In this document: piece after piece, positions 10,775 to 21,196 of the stretch
Position numbering within the stretch: the first letter of the stretch is position 1
How the letters are laid out: each line of letters starts with the position of its first letter
Assembly: GCF_001907675.1 (NCBI RefSeq)
Contig: NZ_MPNT01000003.1
Span: 247,323 to 311,322, forward strand
DNA length: 64,000 nt
Reading direction: 5' to 3'
Origin: Mycobacterium paraffinicum
GTDB lineage: Bacteria; Actinomycetota; Actinomycetes; Mycobacteriales; Mycobacteriaceae
Notes under the pieces: generated by a model
The model's input: the letters and a program-made list of their open reading frames with translations, nothing else
What the model was told of the DNA's origin: nothing
The model's database searches: none
Made by a program: the position numbers and the translations under genes

Positions 10775-11583
10775 CTGGGTTCACGGGCCAGCTCCTGGCC
10801 GCCAATCTGGCTTCCGACACCATCGTCCGCACGTCCACCGGTGAAGCGGTGGCGTTCTGGGTGCTGGGCGCGCTGGCGCTGATCGGCGCGATCGGGGTGG
10901 TGCTCGCGGTCAACGCCGTCTACTCGGCGATGTTCCTGGCGATGACGATGATCATCCTGGCGGTGTTCTACATGATCCAGGACGCGCTGTTCCTGGGTGT
11001 CGTCCAGGTCGTGGTCTACACCGGCGCGGTGATGATGCTGTTCCTGTTCGTGCTGATGCTGATCGGCGTGGACTCCGCGGAATCCCTGAAGGAGACGCTG
11101 CACGGCCAGCGCATCGCCGCGGTGCTGGCCGGGATCGGCTTCGGCGTCCTGCTGATCGCCGCGATCGGCACCGCCGCGAAGGGCGGCTTCGCGGGCCTGA
11201 CCACCGCCAACGCCAACGGCAACGTGGAAGGGCTTGCGGCGCTGATCTTCTCCCGCTACCTCTGGGCCTTCGAACTCACCAGCGCCCTGCTGATCACCGC
11301 GGCCATCGGGGCGATGGTCCTGGCCCACCGCGAGCGCTTCGAGCGCCGCAAAACGCAGCGGGAGCTGTCGCAGGAGCGATTCCAGCCCGGTGGGCACCCG
11401 ACCCCGATGCCCAGCCCCGGCGTCTACGCGCGCCACAACGCCGTCGACGTGGCCGCGCTGCTGCCGGACGGGTCGTACTCGGAGCTGTCGGTGTCGCCGA
11501 TCCTGCGCAGCCGCGGCGCCGACGGCAAGGCAACTCCCTCGCGTCAGGCGACCCCCTCCCTCCCACAAGGCGGCACCTCGTGA
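10771..11583 (+). CDS. nuoJ: NADH-quinone oxidoreductase subunit J
   Basis: Membrane-arm subunit, 270 residues. Five membrane helices occupy roughly residues 25-190, with the helix-3 region [21 protein letters not shown] that includes the pi-bulge segment of the E-channel (quoted in part). The C-terminal 75 residues are polar and Pro/Ser-rich (from about [16 protein letters not shown]), longer than in E. coli but usual in mycobacteria. It begins at GTG 10771 in a GTGA overlap with nuoI. Confidence 0.95.
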   Translation: MTGFTGQLLAANLASDTIVRTSTGEAVAFWVLGALALIGAIGVVLAVNAVYSAMFLAMTMIILAVFYMIQDALFLGVVQVVVYTGAVMMLFLFVLMLIGVDSAESLKETLHGQRIAAVLAGIGFGVLLIAAIGTAAKGGFAGLTTANANGNVEGLAALIFSRYLWAFELTSALLITAAIGAMVLAHRERFERRKTQRELSQERFQPGGHPTPMPSPGVYARHNAVDVAALLPDGSYSELSVSPILRSRGADGKATPSRQATPSLPQGGTS

Positions 11584-11879
11584 ATCCGGCTAATTACCTC
11601 TACCTTTCGGCCCTGCTGTTCACCATCGGCGCCTCGGGCGTGCTGTTGCGACGCAACGCCATCGTCATGTTCATGTGCGTCGAGCTGATGCTGAACGCGG
11701 TCAACCTGGCGTTCGTCACGTTCGCGCGGATGCACGGCCACCTGGACGGGCAGATGATCGCGTTCTTCACGATGGTGGTGGCCGCGTGCGAGGTCGTCGT
11801 CGGACTGGCCATCATCATGACGATTTTCCGTGCCCGCAAATCGGCGTCGGTGGACGACGCCAACCTACTCAAAGGCTGA
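11580..11879 (+). CDS. nuoK: NADH-quinone oxidoreductase subunit K
   Basis: Small three-helix membrane subunit, 99 residues, homologous to MrpC of sodium/proton antiporters. The conserved acidic residues are visible: Glu in [13 protein letters not shown] (helix 2) and Glu in [11 protein letters not shown] (helix 3), both part of the proton path. It starts at GTG 11580 overlapping nuoJ; nuoL follows after ten bases. Confidence 0.96.
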   Translation: MNPANYLYLSALLFTIGASGVLLRRNAIVMFMCVELMLNAVNLAFVTFARMHGHLDGQMIAFFTMVVAACEVVVGLAIIMTIFRARKSASVDDANLLKG

Positions 11880-11889
11880 CAACGCCAAC

Positions 11890-13776
11890 ATGACTCACTA
11901 CACCTGGCTGCTGGTGGCGCTGCCGCTCGCGGGTGCCGCGATCCTGTTGTTCGGCGGGCGACGCACCGACCCGTGGGGCCACTGGCTGGGCTGCGCCACC
12001 GCGCTGGCGGCGTTCGGCGTGGGCCTGAGCCTGCTGAACGAACTGCTCGGCCGCGGCGCCGACGACCGGGTCATCCACCAGACGGTGTACACCTGGATCC
12101 CCGTCGGCCAGCTGCAGGTGGACCTCGGCATGCAGATCGACCAGCTATCGGTGTGTTTCGTGCTGCTGATCTCCGGCGTCGGGTCGCTGATCCACATCTA
12201 CTCGGTCGCCTACATGGCCGAAGACCCCGACCGCCGACGGTTTTTCGGCTACCTCAACCTGTTCCTGGCCTCGATGCTGTTGCTGGTGGTCGCCGACAAC
12301 TACGTCGTGCTCTACGTCGGCTGGGAAGGCGTGGGTCTGGCCTCCTACCTGCTGATCGGGTTCTGGTACCACAAGCCCACGGCGGCCACCGCCGCCAAGA
12401 AGGCGTTCGTGATGAACCGCGTCGGCGACGCGGGGCTGGCGCTGGGAATGTTCCTGATGTTCAGCACCTTCGGCACGCTGTCCTACGCCGGGGTGTTCGC
12501 CGGGGCGCCCGCCGCGAGCCGCGGCGCGCTGACGGCGATGGGCTTGCTGCTGCTGTTGGGCGCCTGCGCCAAGTCCGCGCAGGTCCCGCTGCAGGCGTGG
12601 CTCGGTGACGCCATGGAGGGCCCCACCCCGGTATCCGCGCTGATCCACGCCGCCACCATGGTGACCGCCGGCGTCTACCTGATCGTGCGGTCCAACCCGC
12701 TCTACAACCTGGCGCCCGATGCGCAAACCGCCGTCGTGATCGTCGGCGCCGTCACGTTGCTGCTCGGTGCGTTCATCGGCTGCGCGAAGGACGACATCAA
12801 GCGCGCGTTGGCGGCATCCACGATGAGCCAGATCGGCTACATGGTGCTGGCCGCCGGCCTGGGGCCGGCCGGCTACGCGTTCGCGATCATGCATCTGCTC
12901 ACCCACGGCTTCTTCAAGGCCGGGTTGTTCCTCGGCTCCGGCGCGGTGATCCACGCGATGCACGAGGAACAGGACATGCGCCGCTACGGCGGTCTGCGCA
13001 AGGCCCTGCCGGTCACGTTCGCCACGTTCGGTCTCGGCTATCTGGCGATCATCGGCGTGCCGCCGTTCGCCGGCTTCTTCTCCAAGGACGCCATCATCGA
13101 GGCCGCGCTGGGCGCCGGCGACGCCCGTGGTTACGTGCTTGGTGGCGCCGCGCTGCTGGGCGCGGGCGTCACCGCGTTCTACATGACGCGCGTGATGCTG
13201 ATGACCTTCTTCGGCCAGAAGCGTTGGGGCCCCGGCGCCCATCCCCACGAGGCGCCCGGCCTGATGACCTGGCCGATGATCCTGCTCGCCGTCGGCTCGG
13301 TGGGCTCGGGTGGGCTGCTGGCCTGGCGGGGCACCTTGGCGCGCTGGCTCGAGCCGGTCGTCGGGAAACACGAAGAGGTGACCCACGCCTTGCCGGTGTG
13401 GGTCAGCACCGCCCTAGCGCTGGGCGTCGTCGCCATCGGCATCGCGGTGGCCTACCGGTTGTACGCCACCGCGGAAATCCCTCGGGTGGCCCCGCTCGCC
13501 GTGTCACCGGTCACGACGGCCGCGCGCAGGGACTTCTACGCCGACGCCTTCAACGAGGAGGTGTTCATGCGCCCCGGGGCCGAACTCACCCAAGCGCTTG
13601 TCGACGTCGACAACGCGGGTGTGGACGGCTCGGTGAACGCGCTGGCCGCCCTGGTGGGCCGGACTTCGAATCGCCTGCGGGGGCTGCAAACCGGCTTCGC
13701 CCGCAACTACGCATTGTCGATGCTGACGGGCGCGGTCCTGGTGATCGCGCTGATCCTGGCGGTGAAACTGTGGTGA
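11890..13776 (+). CDS. nuoL: NADH-quinone oxidoreductase subunit L
   Basis: Largest antiporter-like membrane subunit, 628 residues, distal proton-pumping module with the long lateral helix at its C-terminus. Key parts are the Glu in [18 protein letters not shown] (helix 5), the discontinuous helix with [18 protein letters not shown], and [20 protein letters not shown] with the central channel residues. The C-terminal amphipathic helix and last membrane helix ([17 protein letters not shown]) are intact. ATG 11890 is the start; the stop overlaps nuoM in a GTGA. Confidence 0.96.
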   Translation: MTHYTWLLVALPLAGAAILLFGGRRTDPWGHWLGCATALAAFGVGLSLLNELLGRGADDRVIHQTVYTWIPVGQLQVDLGMQIDQLSVCFVLLISGVGSLIHIYSVAYMAEDPDRRRFFGYLNLFLASMLLLVVADNYVVLYVGWEGVGLASYLLIGFWYHKPTAATAAKKAFVMNRVGDAGLALGMFLMFSTFGTLSYAGVFAGAPAASRGALTAMGLLLLLGACAKSAQVPLQAWLGDAMEGPTPVSALIHAATMVTAGVYLIVRSNPLYNLAPDAQTAVVIVGAVTLLLGAFIGCAKDDIKRALAASTMSQIGYMVLAAGLGPAGYAFAIMHLLTHGFFKAGLFLGSGAVIHAMHEEQDMRRYGGLRKALPVTFATFGLGYLAIIGVPPFAGFFSKDAIIEAALGAGDARGYVLGGAALLGAGVTAFYMTRVMLMTFFGQKRWGPGAHPHEAPGLMTWPMILLAVGSVGSGGLLAWRGTLARWLEPVVGKHEEVTHALPVWVSTALALGVVAIGIAVAYRLYATAEIPRVAPLAVSPVTTAARRDFYADAFNEEVFMRPGAELTQALVDVDNAGVDGSVNALAALVGRTSNRLRGLQTGFARNYALSMLTGAVLVIALILAVKLW

Positions 13777-15350
13777 ACAACCTTCCGTGGCTGAGTGTCC
13801 TGTGGCTGTTGCCGCTGGCCGGCTCGGTGCTCGTCATCCTGCTGCCGCCGGGGCTGCGCCGGCTCGCGAAGTGGACGGGCCTGGTCTTCGGTGTCCTCAC
13901 GCTGGCGGTCGCGGTCGTCGTCACCCTCGGCTTCAAGTCCGGTGGCAGCACTTATCAATTCGTCGAAAGCCATTCCTGGATCCCGGCATTCGGTGCCACC
14001 TACTCCCTGGGCGTGGACGGCATCGCCGTGGTGCTGGTGCTGCTCACCGCGGTGCTGATCCCCGTGCTGCAGGTGGCCGGCTGGAACGATGGTGGCGAGC
14101 GCAGCCCGCGCGGCGTGCACGCCTACGTGGCGCTGACGCTGGCGATCGAGTCGATGGTGCTGATCTCCGTGGTCGCGCTCGACGTGCTGCTGTTCTATGT
14201 GTTCTTCGAGGCGATGCTCATCCCGATGTACTTCCTGATCGGGGGCTTCGGCGGTGGCGCGGGCAGGTCACGCGCGGCGGTGAAGTTCTTGCTGTACAAC
14301 CTGTTCGGTGGGCTGATCATGCTGGCCGCGGTGATCGGGCTGTACGTGGTGACCGCGCAGCACGGTTCGGGCACCTTCGACTTCCGCGAGATCGTGGCCG
14401 GCGTCGCCTCCGGCCGCTACGGCGCCGACTCCGCGGTGTTCAAGGCGCTGTTCCTGGGCTTCATGTTCGCGTTCGCCATCAAGGCGCCGCTGTGGCCGTT
14501 CCACCGCTGGCTGCCCGACGCCGCGGTGGAGGCCACCCCAGCGACCGCGGTGCTGATGATGGCCGTCATGGACAAGGTCGGTACCTTCGGCATGCTGCGC
14601 TACTGCCTGCAGTTGTTCCCGGGCGCCTCAACGTATTTCCGTCCCCTGATCATCGTTCTGGCCGTCATCGGGGTGATCTACGGGGCGATCGTGGCCATCG
14701 GGCAGACCGACGTCATGCGCCTGATCGCCTACACCTCCATCTCCCACTTCGGGTTCATCATCCTGGGCATCTTCGTGATGACGAGCCAGGGGCAGAGTGG
14801 GTCGACGCTGTACATGCTCAACCACGGCCTGTCCACGGCGGCGGTGTTCCTGATCGCGGGATTCCTGATATCCCGGCACGGCAGCCGGAAGATCGCCGAC
14901 TACGGCGGGGTGCAGAAGGTGGCGCCGGTCCTGGCGGGCACGTTCCTGGTCTCGGCCATGGCCACCCTGTCGTTGCCCGGCCTGGCGCCGTTCATCAGCG
15001 AATTCCTGGTGTTGCTGGGCACATTCAACCGGTACTGGCTGGCCGCCGCGTTCGGTGTCACCGCGCTGGTGCTGTCCGCCATCTACATGCTCTGGCTCTA
15101 CCAGCGCATGATGACCGGACCGGTGGCCACCGGCAACGAGAAGATCGGTGACCTGCGGGCGCGCGAATTGATCGTGGTCGCACCGTTGATCGCGCTGTTG
15201 TTCGTGCTCGGCGTCTACCCGAAGCCGGTGCTGGACATCATCAACCCCGCCGTCGAGAACACCATGACCACGATCGGCCAGCATGATCCCGCCCCGACCG
15301 TGCCGGCGGTCAACCGCGTACCCCGGACAGCCGAAGGACCGCGACGATGA
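13773..15350 (+). CDS. nuoM: NADH-quinone oxidoreductase subunit M
   Basis: Antiporter-like proton-pumping membrane subunit, 525 residues, with fourteen or so helices. Signatures are [21 protein letters not shown] (helix 5 Glu, quoted loosely), [20 protein letters not shown], and [19 protein letters not shown]. It begins at GTG 13773 and is coupled to nuoL; its last codons overlap nuoN by four bases. The C-terminus carries a 35-residue hydrophilic tail. Confidence 0.95.
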   Translation: MNNLPWLSVLWLLPLAGSVLVILLPPGLRRLAKWTGLVFGVLTLAVAVVVTLGFKSGGSTYQFVESHSWIPAFGATYSLGVDGIAVVLVLLTAVLIPVLQVAGWNDGGERSPRGVHAYVALTLAIESMVLISVVALDVLLFYVFFEAMLIPMYFLIGGFGGGAGRSRAAVKFLLYNLFGGLIMLAAVIGLYVVTAQHGSGTFDFREIVAGVASGRYGADSAVFKALFLGFMFAFAIKAPLWPFHRWLPDAAVEATPATAVLMMAVMDKVGTFGMLRYCLQLFPGASTYFRPLIIVLAVIGVIYGAIVAIGQTDVMRLIAYTSISHFGFIILGIFVMTSQGQSGSTLYMLNHGLSTAAVFLIAGFLISRHGSRKIADYGGVQKVAPVLAGTFLVSAMATLSLPGLAPFISEFLVLLGTFNRYWLAAAFGVTALVLSAIYMLWLYQRMMTGPVATGNEKIGDLRARELIVVAPLIALLFVLGVYPKPVLDIINPAVENTMTTIGQHDPAPTVPAVNRVPRTAEGPRR

Positions 15351-16936
15351 CGCTCCCCACCCCCAGCATCGAGTACTTCCTGCTCTGCCCGACACTGATC
15401 GTGTTCGGCGTGGCGGTGGTGGGAGTTCTCGCGGAAGCGTTCCTGCCCAGGCGGGTTCGTTACGGCGCGCAAGTGACGTTGGCCCTGGCCGGTCTGGTCG
15501 CGGCGTTCCTGGCGACCGTGGAGGTGGCCGAGTCGACTCCGGTCTCCGGCCGCGCGACGGTGCTGGGCGCCATGGCCGTCGACCGGACCACCCTGTACCT
15601 GCAGGGCACGGTGCTGCTGGTGGCGGTGCTGGCGGTGATCTTCATCGCCGAACGCACGCAGGCCAAGGCGGAGAGCAAGGTTGCCGCGGGTGTGGGAGCC
15701 GCCCGGCCGGCCGGGCTGGATTCGTTCACCCCGCAGGCCTCCGCGGTTCCGGGCAGCGACGCCGAGCGTGACGCCGAACGGGCCGGGGCCGCGCAGACGG
15801 AGCTGTTCCCGCTGTTGATGCTGTCCGTCGGCGGCATGATGGTGTTCCCGGCGTCCAACGACCTGTTGACGATGTTCGTTGCGCTCGAGGTGCTTTCGCT
15901 GCCCCTGTATCTGATGTGCGGCCTGGCCCGGCATCGGCGCCTGCTGTCGCAAGAGGCGGCGATGAAGTACTTCCTGCTGGGCGCGTTCTCCTCGGCGTTC
16001 TTCCTCTACGGCGTGGCGCTGCTGTACGGCGCGACCGGGACGCTGCTGCTGACGGGCATCCGGGACGCGCTGGCGGCGCACGGAGACACCTCGATGGCGC
16101 TGGTGGGCGTCGCGCTGCTCGCCGTCGGCCTGCTGTTCAAAGTGGGTGCGGTGCCGTTCCATTCGTGGATTCCGGACGTCTACCAGGGCGCGCCCACCCC
16201 CATTACCGGGTTCATGGCGGCGGCCACCAAGGTCGCTGCCTTCGGCGCCCTGCTCCGCGTGGTCTACGTCGCGCTGCCGCCGCTGCACGATCAGTGGCGA
16301 CCGGTGCTGTGGACGATCTCGATTCTCACCATGGCGGTGGGGACCATCACCGCGGTGAACCAGACCGACGTCAAGCGCATGCTGGCCTACTCGTCGGTCG
16401 CCCACGTCGGGTTCATCCTCACCGGCGTCATCGCCGACAACCAGGCCGGCCTGTCGTCCACCCTGTTCTACCTGTTGGCCTACAGCTTCAGCACCGTCGG
16501 CGCCTTCGCCATCGTGAGCCTGATTCGCGACGCCGACGGCGTCGAGGACGCCACGCTGTCGCACTGGGCGGGGCTCGGGCAGCGCTCACCCATTGTGGGC
16601 GTGATGTTTTCGATGTTCCTACTGGCCTTCGCCGGCATCCCGCTGACGAGCGGTTTCGTCAGCAAGCTCGCCGTGTTCAAGGCCGCGGCCCAGGGTGGCG
16701 CGGCGCCGCTGGTGATCATCGGTGTGGTCGCCAGCGGGATCGCCGCGTACTTCTACGTGCGGGTGATCGTGTCGATGTTCTTCACCGAGGCGACCGACGA
16801 CACCCCGCACGTGGTGGCGCCCGGGATTCTGAGCAAGGCGGCGATCGCGGTGTGCGCCGTGGTCACCGTGGCGTTGGGCATCTTCCCACAGCCGCTGCTC
16901 GACCTGGCCGATCAGGCCGCCCAACTGCTGCACTGA
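15347..16936 (+). CDS. nuoN: NADH-quinone oxidoreductase subunit N
   Basis: Last gene of the complex I operon, 529 residues, third antiporter-like subunit. Diagnostic stretches are MFVALEVLSLPLYLMCGLAR (helix 5 Glu), VGAVPFHSWIPDVYQGAP with the channel Lys/His region, and VNQTDVKRMLAYSSVAHVGF. The loop between helices 3 and 4 (about residues 105-145, rich in Ala/Glu/Ser) is longer than in E. coli. Only two bases separate its stop from the stop of the convergent minus-strand gene, so the operons meet tail to tail with no room for a dedicated terminator. Confidence 0.95.
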   Translation: MTLPTPSIEYFLLCPTLIVFGVAVVGVLAEAFLPRRVRYGAQVTLALAGLVAAFLATVEVAESTPVSGRATVLGAMAVDRTTLYLQGTVLLVAVLAVIFIAERTQAKAESKVAAGVGAARPAGLDSFTPQASAVPGSDAERDAERAGAAQTELFPLLMLSVGGMMVFPASNDLLTMFVALEVLSLPLYLMCGLARHRRLLSQEAAMKYFLLGAFSSAFFLYGVALLYGATGTLLLTGIRDALAAHGDTSMALVGVALLAVGLLFKVGAVPFHSWIPDVYQGAPTPITGFMAAATKVAAFGALLRVVYVALPPLHDQWRPVLWTISILTMAVGTITAVNQTDVKRMLAYSSVAHVGFILTGVIADNQAGLSSTLFYLLAYSFSTVGAFAIVSLIRDADGVEDATLSHWAGLGQRSPIVGVMFSMFLLAFAGIPLTSGFVSKLAVFKAAAQGGAAPLVIIGVVASGIAAYFYVRVIVSMFFTEATDDTPHVVAPGILSKAAIAVCAVVTVALGIFPQPLLDLADQAAQLLH

Positions 16937-16938
16937 GC

Positions 16939-17403
16939 TCAGCTCAGGAACGGGCGCACGGCCAGCACGTAGACCGCCAGCGCCGCCAGCGGCGCGATCA
17001 ACGGCAACCACGGCAATTGCAGCGGGAACGACGTCGCGACCAATCCGGCGAACGTAAAGCTCACGGCCCCAACGACCGTCGGCCAGCTGCCCAGCACCGC
17101 CCCGGCCGACGCGCCGGCCGCGTGGCGGCAGACCAGGTACGCGGCCGCGGATAGCCCGGACAGCGCGACGAACACCAACGGCGGGTCGGACAGCGCGATG
17201 GTGGCCACCGACAACAACACGGCAAGCGTTGCGGCAGGGCGAAATACCGCTCCCCCGAGCACCGCGATCAGCGCCGCCACCCACGCGGCCACCGCCGGTC
17301 CCTGCGCGCCGTCGGCGGCCAGGGCCACCGTCAACAGCCCGAACGCGACCGAGAACACCGGGGCCCACAGCCGCGGCAGCGCGCCCGCGTCGCCGCTAGA
17401 CAC
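16939..17403 (-). CDS. Small integral membrane protein of the MoxR/DUF58 operon
   Basis: This 154-residue, strongly hydrophobic protein has about five membrane helices and no catalytic motif that I can see. It is the last gene of the minus-strand MoxR operon and corresponds in position to Rv3162c of M. tuberculosis. GTG 17403 is chosen because it overlaps the end of the DUF58 gene by eight bases, giving tight coupling; an upstream extension to 17445 would run inside that gene. Function is unknown; a membrane partner of the MoxR/DUF58 system is the contextual guess. Confidence 0.75.
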   Translation of the reverse strand: MSSGDAGALPRLWAPVFSVAFGLLTVALAADGAQGPAVAAWVAALIAVLGGAVFRPAATLAVLLSVATIALSDPPLVFVALSGLSAAAYLVCRHAAGASAGAVLGSWPTVVGAVSFTFAGLVATSFPLQLPWLPLIAPLAALAVYVLAVRPFLS

Positions 17404-18661
17404 GGAGCCGGCCCCGCACCCGCCGGCGGCGGTCCGGCAGCACACCCATGGATTGCTCCAATCCGCCGTCCTGATGCCACAACACGATGTCGACGCCGAC
17501 GGTGGCCATGTCGCGGTACATGGCGGAGCGCTGCAGCGCCCACATCCGGTTCACCAGGGGATCCTGTTCGACCTCGAACGGGGTGCTGTCGAGGATGTCG
17601 ACGGCGATGACGACATGGCCGCGCCTGCGCAGATCGATCAGCGCGAGCGCGAATTCGGTATCCAGCAACGTGGAGAACGCGATGACGATCGCGCCGGCGG
17701 GAACGGCCGCGCGGGGCGCCAACGTGCCCGTGGTGCTTTCGAATCGATCGCCGGCGCCGAGCACCGTGTCGAGCACCCGATAAAACTGGCGCTGCCCGAT
17801 GTCGGCGCCCAGCCAGCGCGGGTGGTTGCCGCCCAGGGCGACGATCCCCGCGCGATCACCGTGCCGCAAGGCGGTCTGCACGACCTGCGCGGCGCCGCGC
17901 ACGACGCGCTCCGTGGCGGCGGTCGCCGGGCCCGCCGGTTGCCGGTACGTGTCGATCAGCACCACCACGTCGGCGGCACGGTCGGTCAGGCGCTGCGTGA
18001 CATGCAGCTGGCCGCGGCGCGCGCTCACCGGCCAGTTCACCGCGCGCAGTTGGTCTCCCGGCACGTAGGCGCGGATGTCGGCGTACTCGACGCCCGGGCC
18101 GATATGCCGGGTGAGGTGGGCACCCAGGCGGTCGAGCAACTCGGTCTGCGGGATGGGCGTCGACTGCGGCGGCGTCAACGGAAACACGATGACTTCCGCG
18201 GCGTCCACTTTCGCCGACCCGGACAGCAACCCGCCCCGTGCGACCGCGTCCACCCGGGCCCGGACGAAGTACCGGCCCCAGCGTTGGGCCGTCGCCACAA
18301 CCGTTTTGGCGTCCCGGGAATCGGCGTCGAGAACGTCGAGCCGCATCCCCTCGACGGGGGGTATCGCCACCTCGACCGCGGAGGTTCCCGCTGCCTCGCC
18401 GTCCTCCGTCGCCCAGATGCGCAGCCGCGCCCGGTCGTCTTCGAAGCAGCGCTGCGAGTCGGGGTCGCCGTGCACGCGGACCGTCGGCACGGGTCGTTGC
18501 CAGCTGATGGAGCACAGCACGCCGAGCAGCGGTGCCGCGAACGCGATCAGCTGCCAGCGCGCGCCAATCACCGCGGCCGCCAGCGCCAACCCCGCGCAAG
18601 TCGCCATGGCCCGCGTCAATGGTGATGCGCGCCAGCGGAATTCGACTTCGCGGGCGGTCAC
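17396..18661 (-). CDS. DUF58 domain protein with N-terminal membrane helices
   Basis: The protein has 421 residues. Two hydrophobic helices lie at about residues 17-33 and 37-52, followed by a beta-rich region and then the DUF58 core, whose signature GPGVEYADIRAYVPGDQLR-VNW is at about 188-210. After it comes a von Willebrand-A-like segment with DVVVLIDTYR near 231-240, suggesting metal-dependent protein binding. DUF58 proteins pair with MoxR AAA+ ATPases, probably in maturation or assembly of membrane or extracellular complexes. GTG 18661 lies seven bases after the moxR stop. It corresponds to Rv3163c. Confidence 0.85.
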   Translation of the reverse strand: MTAREVEFRWRASPLTRAMATCAGLALAAAVIGARWQLIAFAAPLLGVLCSISWQRPVPTVRVHGDPDSQRCFEDDRARLRIWATEDGEAAGTSAVEVAIPPVEGMRLDVLDADSRDAKTVVATAQRWGRYFVRARVDAVARGGLLSGSAKVDAAEVIVFPLTPPQSTPIPQTELLDRLGAHLTRHIGPGVEYADIRAYVPGDQLRAVNWPVSARRGQLHVTQRLTDRAADVVVLIDTYRQPAGPATAATERVVRGAAQVVQTALRHGDRAGIVALGGNHPRWLGADIGQRQFYRVLDTVLGAGDRFESTTGTLAPRAAVPAGAIVIAFSTLLDTEFALALIDLRRRGHVVIAVDILDSTPFEVEQDPLVNRMWALQRSAMYRDMATVGVDIVLWHQDGGLEQSMGVLPDRRRRVRGRLRV

Positions 18662-18668
18662 GCCGCAC

Positions 18669-19636
<968 letters not shown>

Positions 19637-19640
<4 letters not shown>

Positions 19641-20119
19641 ACCTGTTCCAACTTTCGCAGGATCTCTTCCAGCGCCGCACGGCCGGGACCGGGCCGCCGG
19701 TCACCGGTCAGCGCGACGTTGTTCGGGTTGACCCACTCCCACAGTTCGGTCCCGAAGAGCATCTGACCACTGGCCTGATACGCCACCGGGTCTTTGGATC
19801 GCCGTTCGCCCGTGGCCATTTCGTATCTGCGCGCGAGCATGGGGCGCAGATGCCGGTCCCAGTCCACCCGGGTGGACTCCGACCAGCGGATCGTCGTCTC
19901 GGTGTTGGACAGCCACCGGCGCAACGAATCGCCGAGGTCGTCGGGCTCCGCTTCGCCCTCGAACTGCATTCCGCGCCCGAGCACGCGACGGACGGTGAGC
20001 AACACCAGGGCCAGCGCGCCACCGGAGGCGGCCAACACCAACCGCCGATCGCCTTGTATCAGCGCCAGCAGCTCGATCCCGACGATCAAGCAAACGCCAA
20101 GGGCCAGAGTCTTTTTCAT
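19637..20119 (-). CDS. Membrane-anchored protein of the MoxR operon
   Basis: A 160-residue protein with two N-terminal membrane helices (about residues 4-20 and 25-41) and a hydrophilic C-terminal domain containing WDRHLRPMLARRYEMATG and the WEWVNP segment. The domain is known only from actinobacterial MoxR operons as far as I recall; it corresponds to Rv3165c, which has the same length. Start ATG 20119 overlaps the upstream gene in an ATGA and the stop overlaps moxR. No enzymatic motif is seen. Confidence 0.8.
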
Positions 20120-21063
20120 GCGGGAATCCGGGATCGCAGTTCGTCGAGGACCAACTGAAGAACGCGCACCGCCACGTCGCGGTGACCCTCGTGCATGACG
20201 TGCGGGCTGAAGCGCGCCTCGGCGAACAGGCTCACCAATTGCACGGCGTTGTCGGAGCGCAGCGCATGGTGCTCGACCGCCCGGGCCAGCACCTCGGTCG
20301 GGGTGTCGAACTCCTGCGGGGCGGCGCCGGGCACATGGGCGAGTTCGCGCTCCATCGCCGCGTAACAGGCGATGATCGCCTCGCGCGGTTCGCGGCTCAG
20401 GTCGGTCATCTCGGCAAGCCCGCGTTCGGCCGCCCGCGCCAGCGATTCCGAACGGGTCGGCGGCGCCGGCGATTCCACAATGCCCTCGGCGAGTGTGACC
20501 GTTGTCGCCGCGCGCCCCCGGCGCCTCGACATGACGACCGTCCCGGTGGCGATGATCAACATCGTCGGGACGGTCGCGGCGAGCAGGATGCCGAACATGT
20601 CCCCGTTCGGCGGGTGTGGCCGCCGCGGCTGCGGGGCGTTGGCATGCTCGCCGGACGGGGCGCCGGTCGCCGGTTGGGGCGGCGCCTGGCCGACGCCGTG
20701 GGACGGCAGCAGGCGGGACCCGACCAGCACGATCAACAGCCACGCGATGATGACCGCCAGCCCGATGAGCACGACGCGCCAGCTCGGCCTGCCCGTGCCG
20801 GTGCCAAGCATCTCGGACAGCTGGCCGGCCTGCGGGGCCGCCGCGCGCGGGTCCCGCAACCGCGCGATGACGGCAATCGCCACCAGGGTGAGCGCCGCCC
20901 CGAGGATCGCCACCACGAATATCAGCGCCGCACCGCTGCCGGCGGGTTCGCCGCGCGGCCCGCGCTGGGAGGCCGGCAGATAACCGCGGAGGGCGGCCGA
21001 GACGACGAGCAGCAGCACGATCAGGGCGACGGCCCGCCCCGTGGCCTTGTCCACACCAGGCAT
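20116..21063 (-). CDS. Membrane protein with C-terminal DUF4129
   Basis: First gene of the MoxR operon. It encodes about 315 residues with an N-terminal helix, two or three further membrane helices (near 48-68, 97-115 and 158-178), a Pro-rich linker, and a C-terminal DUF4129-like helical domain with EAIIACYAAMERELA and TPTEVLARAV. DUF4129 is regularly coupled to MoxR/DUF58 systems and to transglutaminase-like proteins. ATG 21063 is used; an in-frame GTG at 21069 is equally possible, since no clear ribosome binding site favours either. It corresponds to Rv3166c. Confidence 0.82.
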   Translation of the reverse strand: MPGVDKATGRAVALIVLLLVVSAALRGYLPASQRGPRGEPAGSGAALIFVVAILGAALTLVAIAVIARLRDPRAAAPQAGQLSEMLGTGTGRPSWRVVLIGLAVIIAWLLIVLVGSRLLPSHGVGQAPPQPATGAPSGEHANAPQPRRPHPPNGDMFGILLAATVPTMLIIATGTVVMSRRRGRAATTVTLAEGIVESPAPPTRSESLARAAERGLAEMTDLSREPREAIIACYAAMERELAHVPGAAPQEFDTPTEVLARAVEHHALRSDNAVQLVSLFAEARFSPHVMHEGHRDVAVRVLQLVLDELRSRIPA

Positions 21064-21168
21064 TGGCACACCACTCGACCGGTTGGCTTTGCCTCATCCT
21101 GGCACGTCAGGCCCGACGTTATCCACAGTCCGCGATTCATCCACAAAACCCGATTCCGAGGGTGGTAT

Positions 21169-21184
21169 TCGAATATGTGTTCGA
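21169..21184. promoter_or_regulatory. LexA/SOS box upstream of the 13E12 gene
   Basis: The sequence TCGAAT-N4-GTTCGA differs at one position from the mycobacterial SOS box TCGAAC-N4-GTTCGA. It lies 12 bases before the start codon of the 13E12-family gene. Several 13E12-repeat genes of M. tuberculosis are known LexA targets, which supports the call. Confidence 0.75.
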
Positions 21185-21196
21185 TAACGTGGAGGG

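Noticed and set aside
15215-16564. Antisense open frame of 449 codons opposite nuoN
   Set aside because: Arg/Gly/His-rich composition with no recognisable domain; nuoN on the other strand is certain.
17198-18625. Plus-strand frame of 475 codons across the DUF58 gene
   Set aside because: Composition is typical of a shadow and the minus-strand DUF58 protein has clear motifs.
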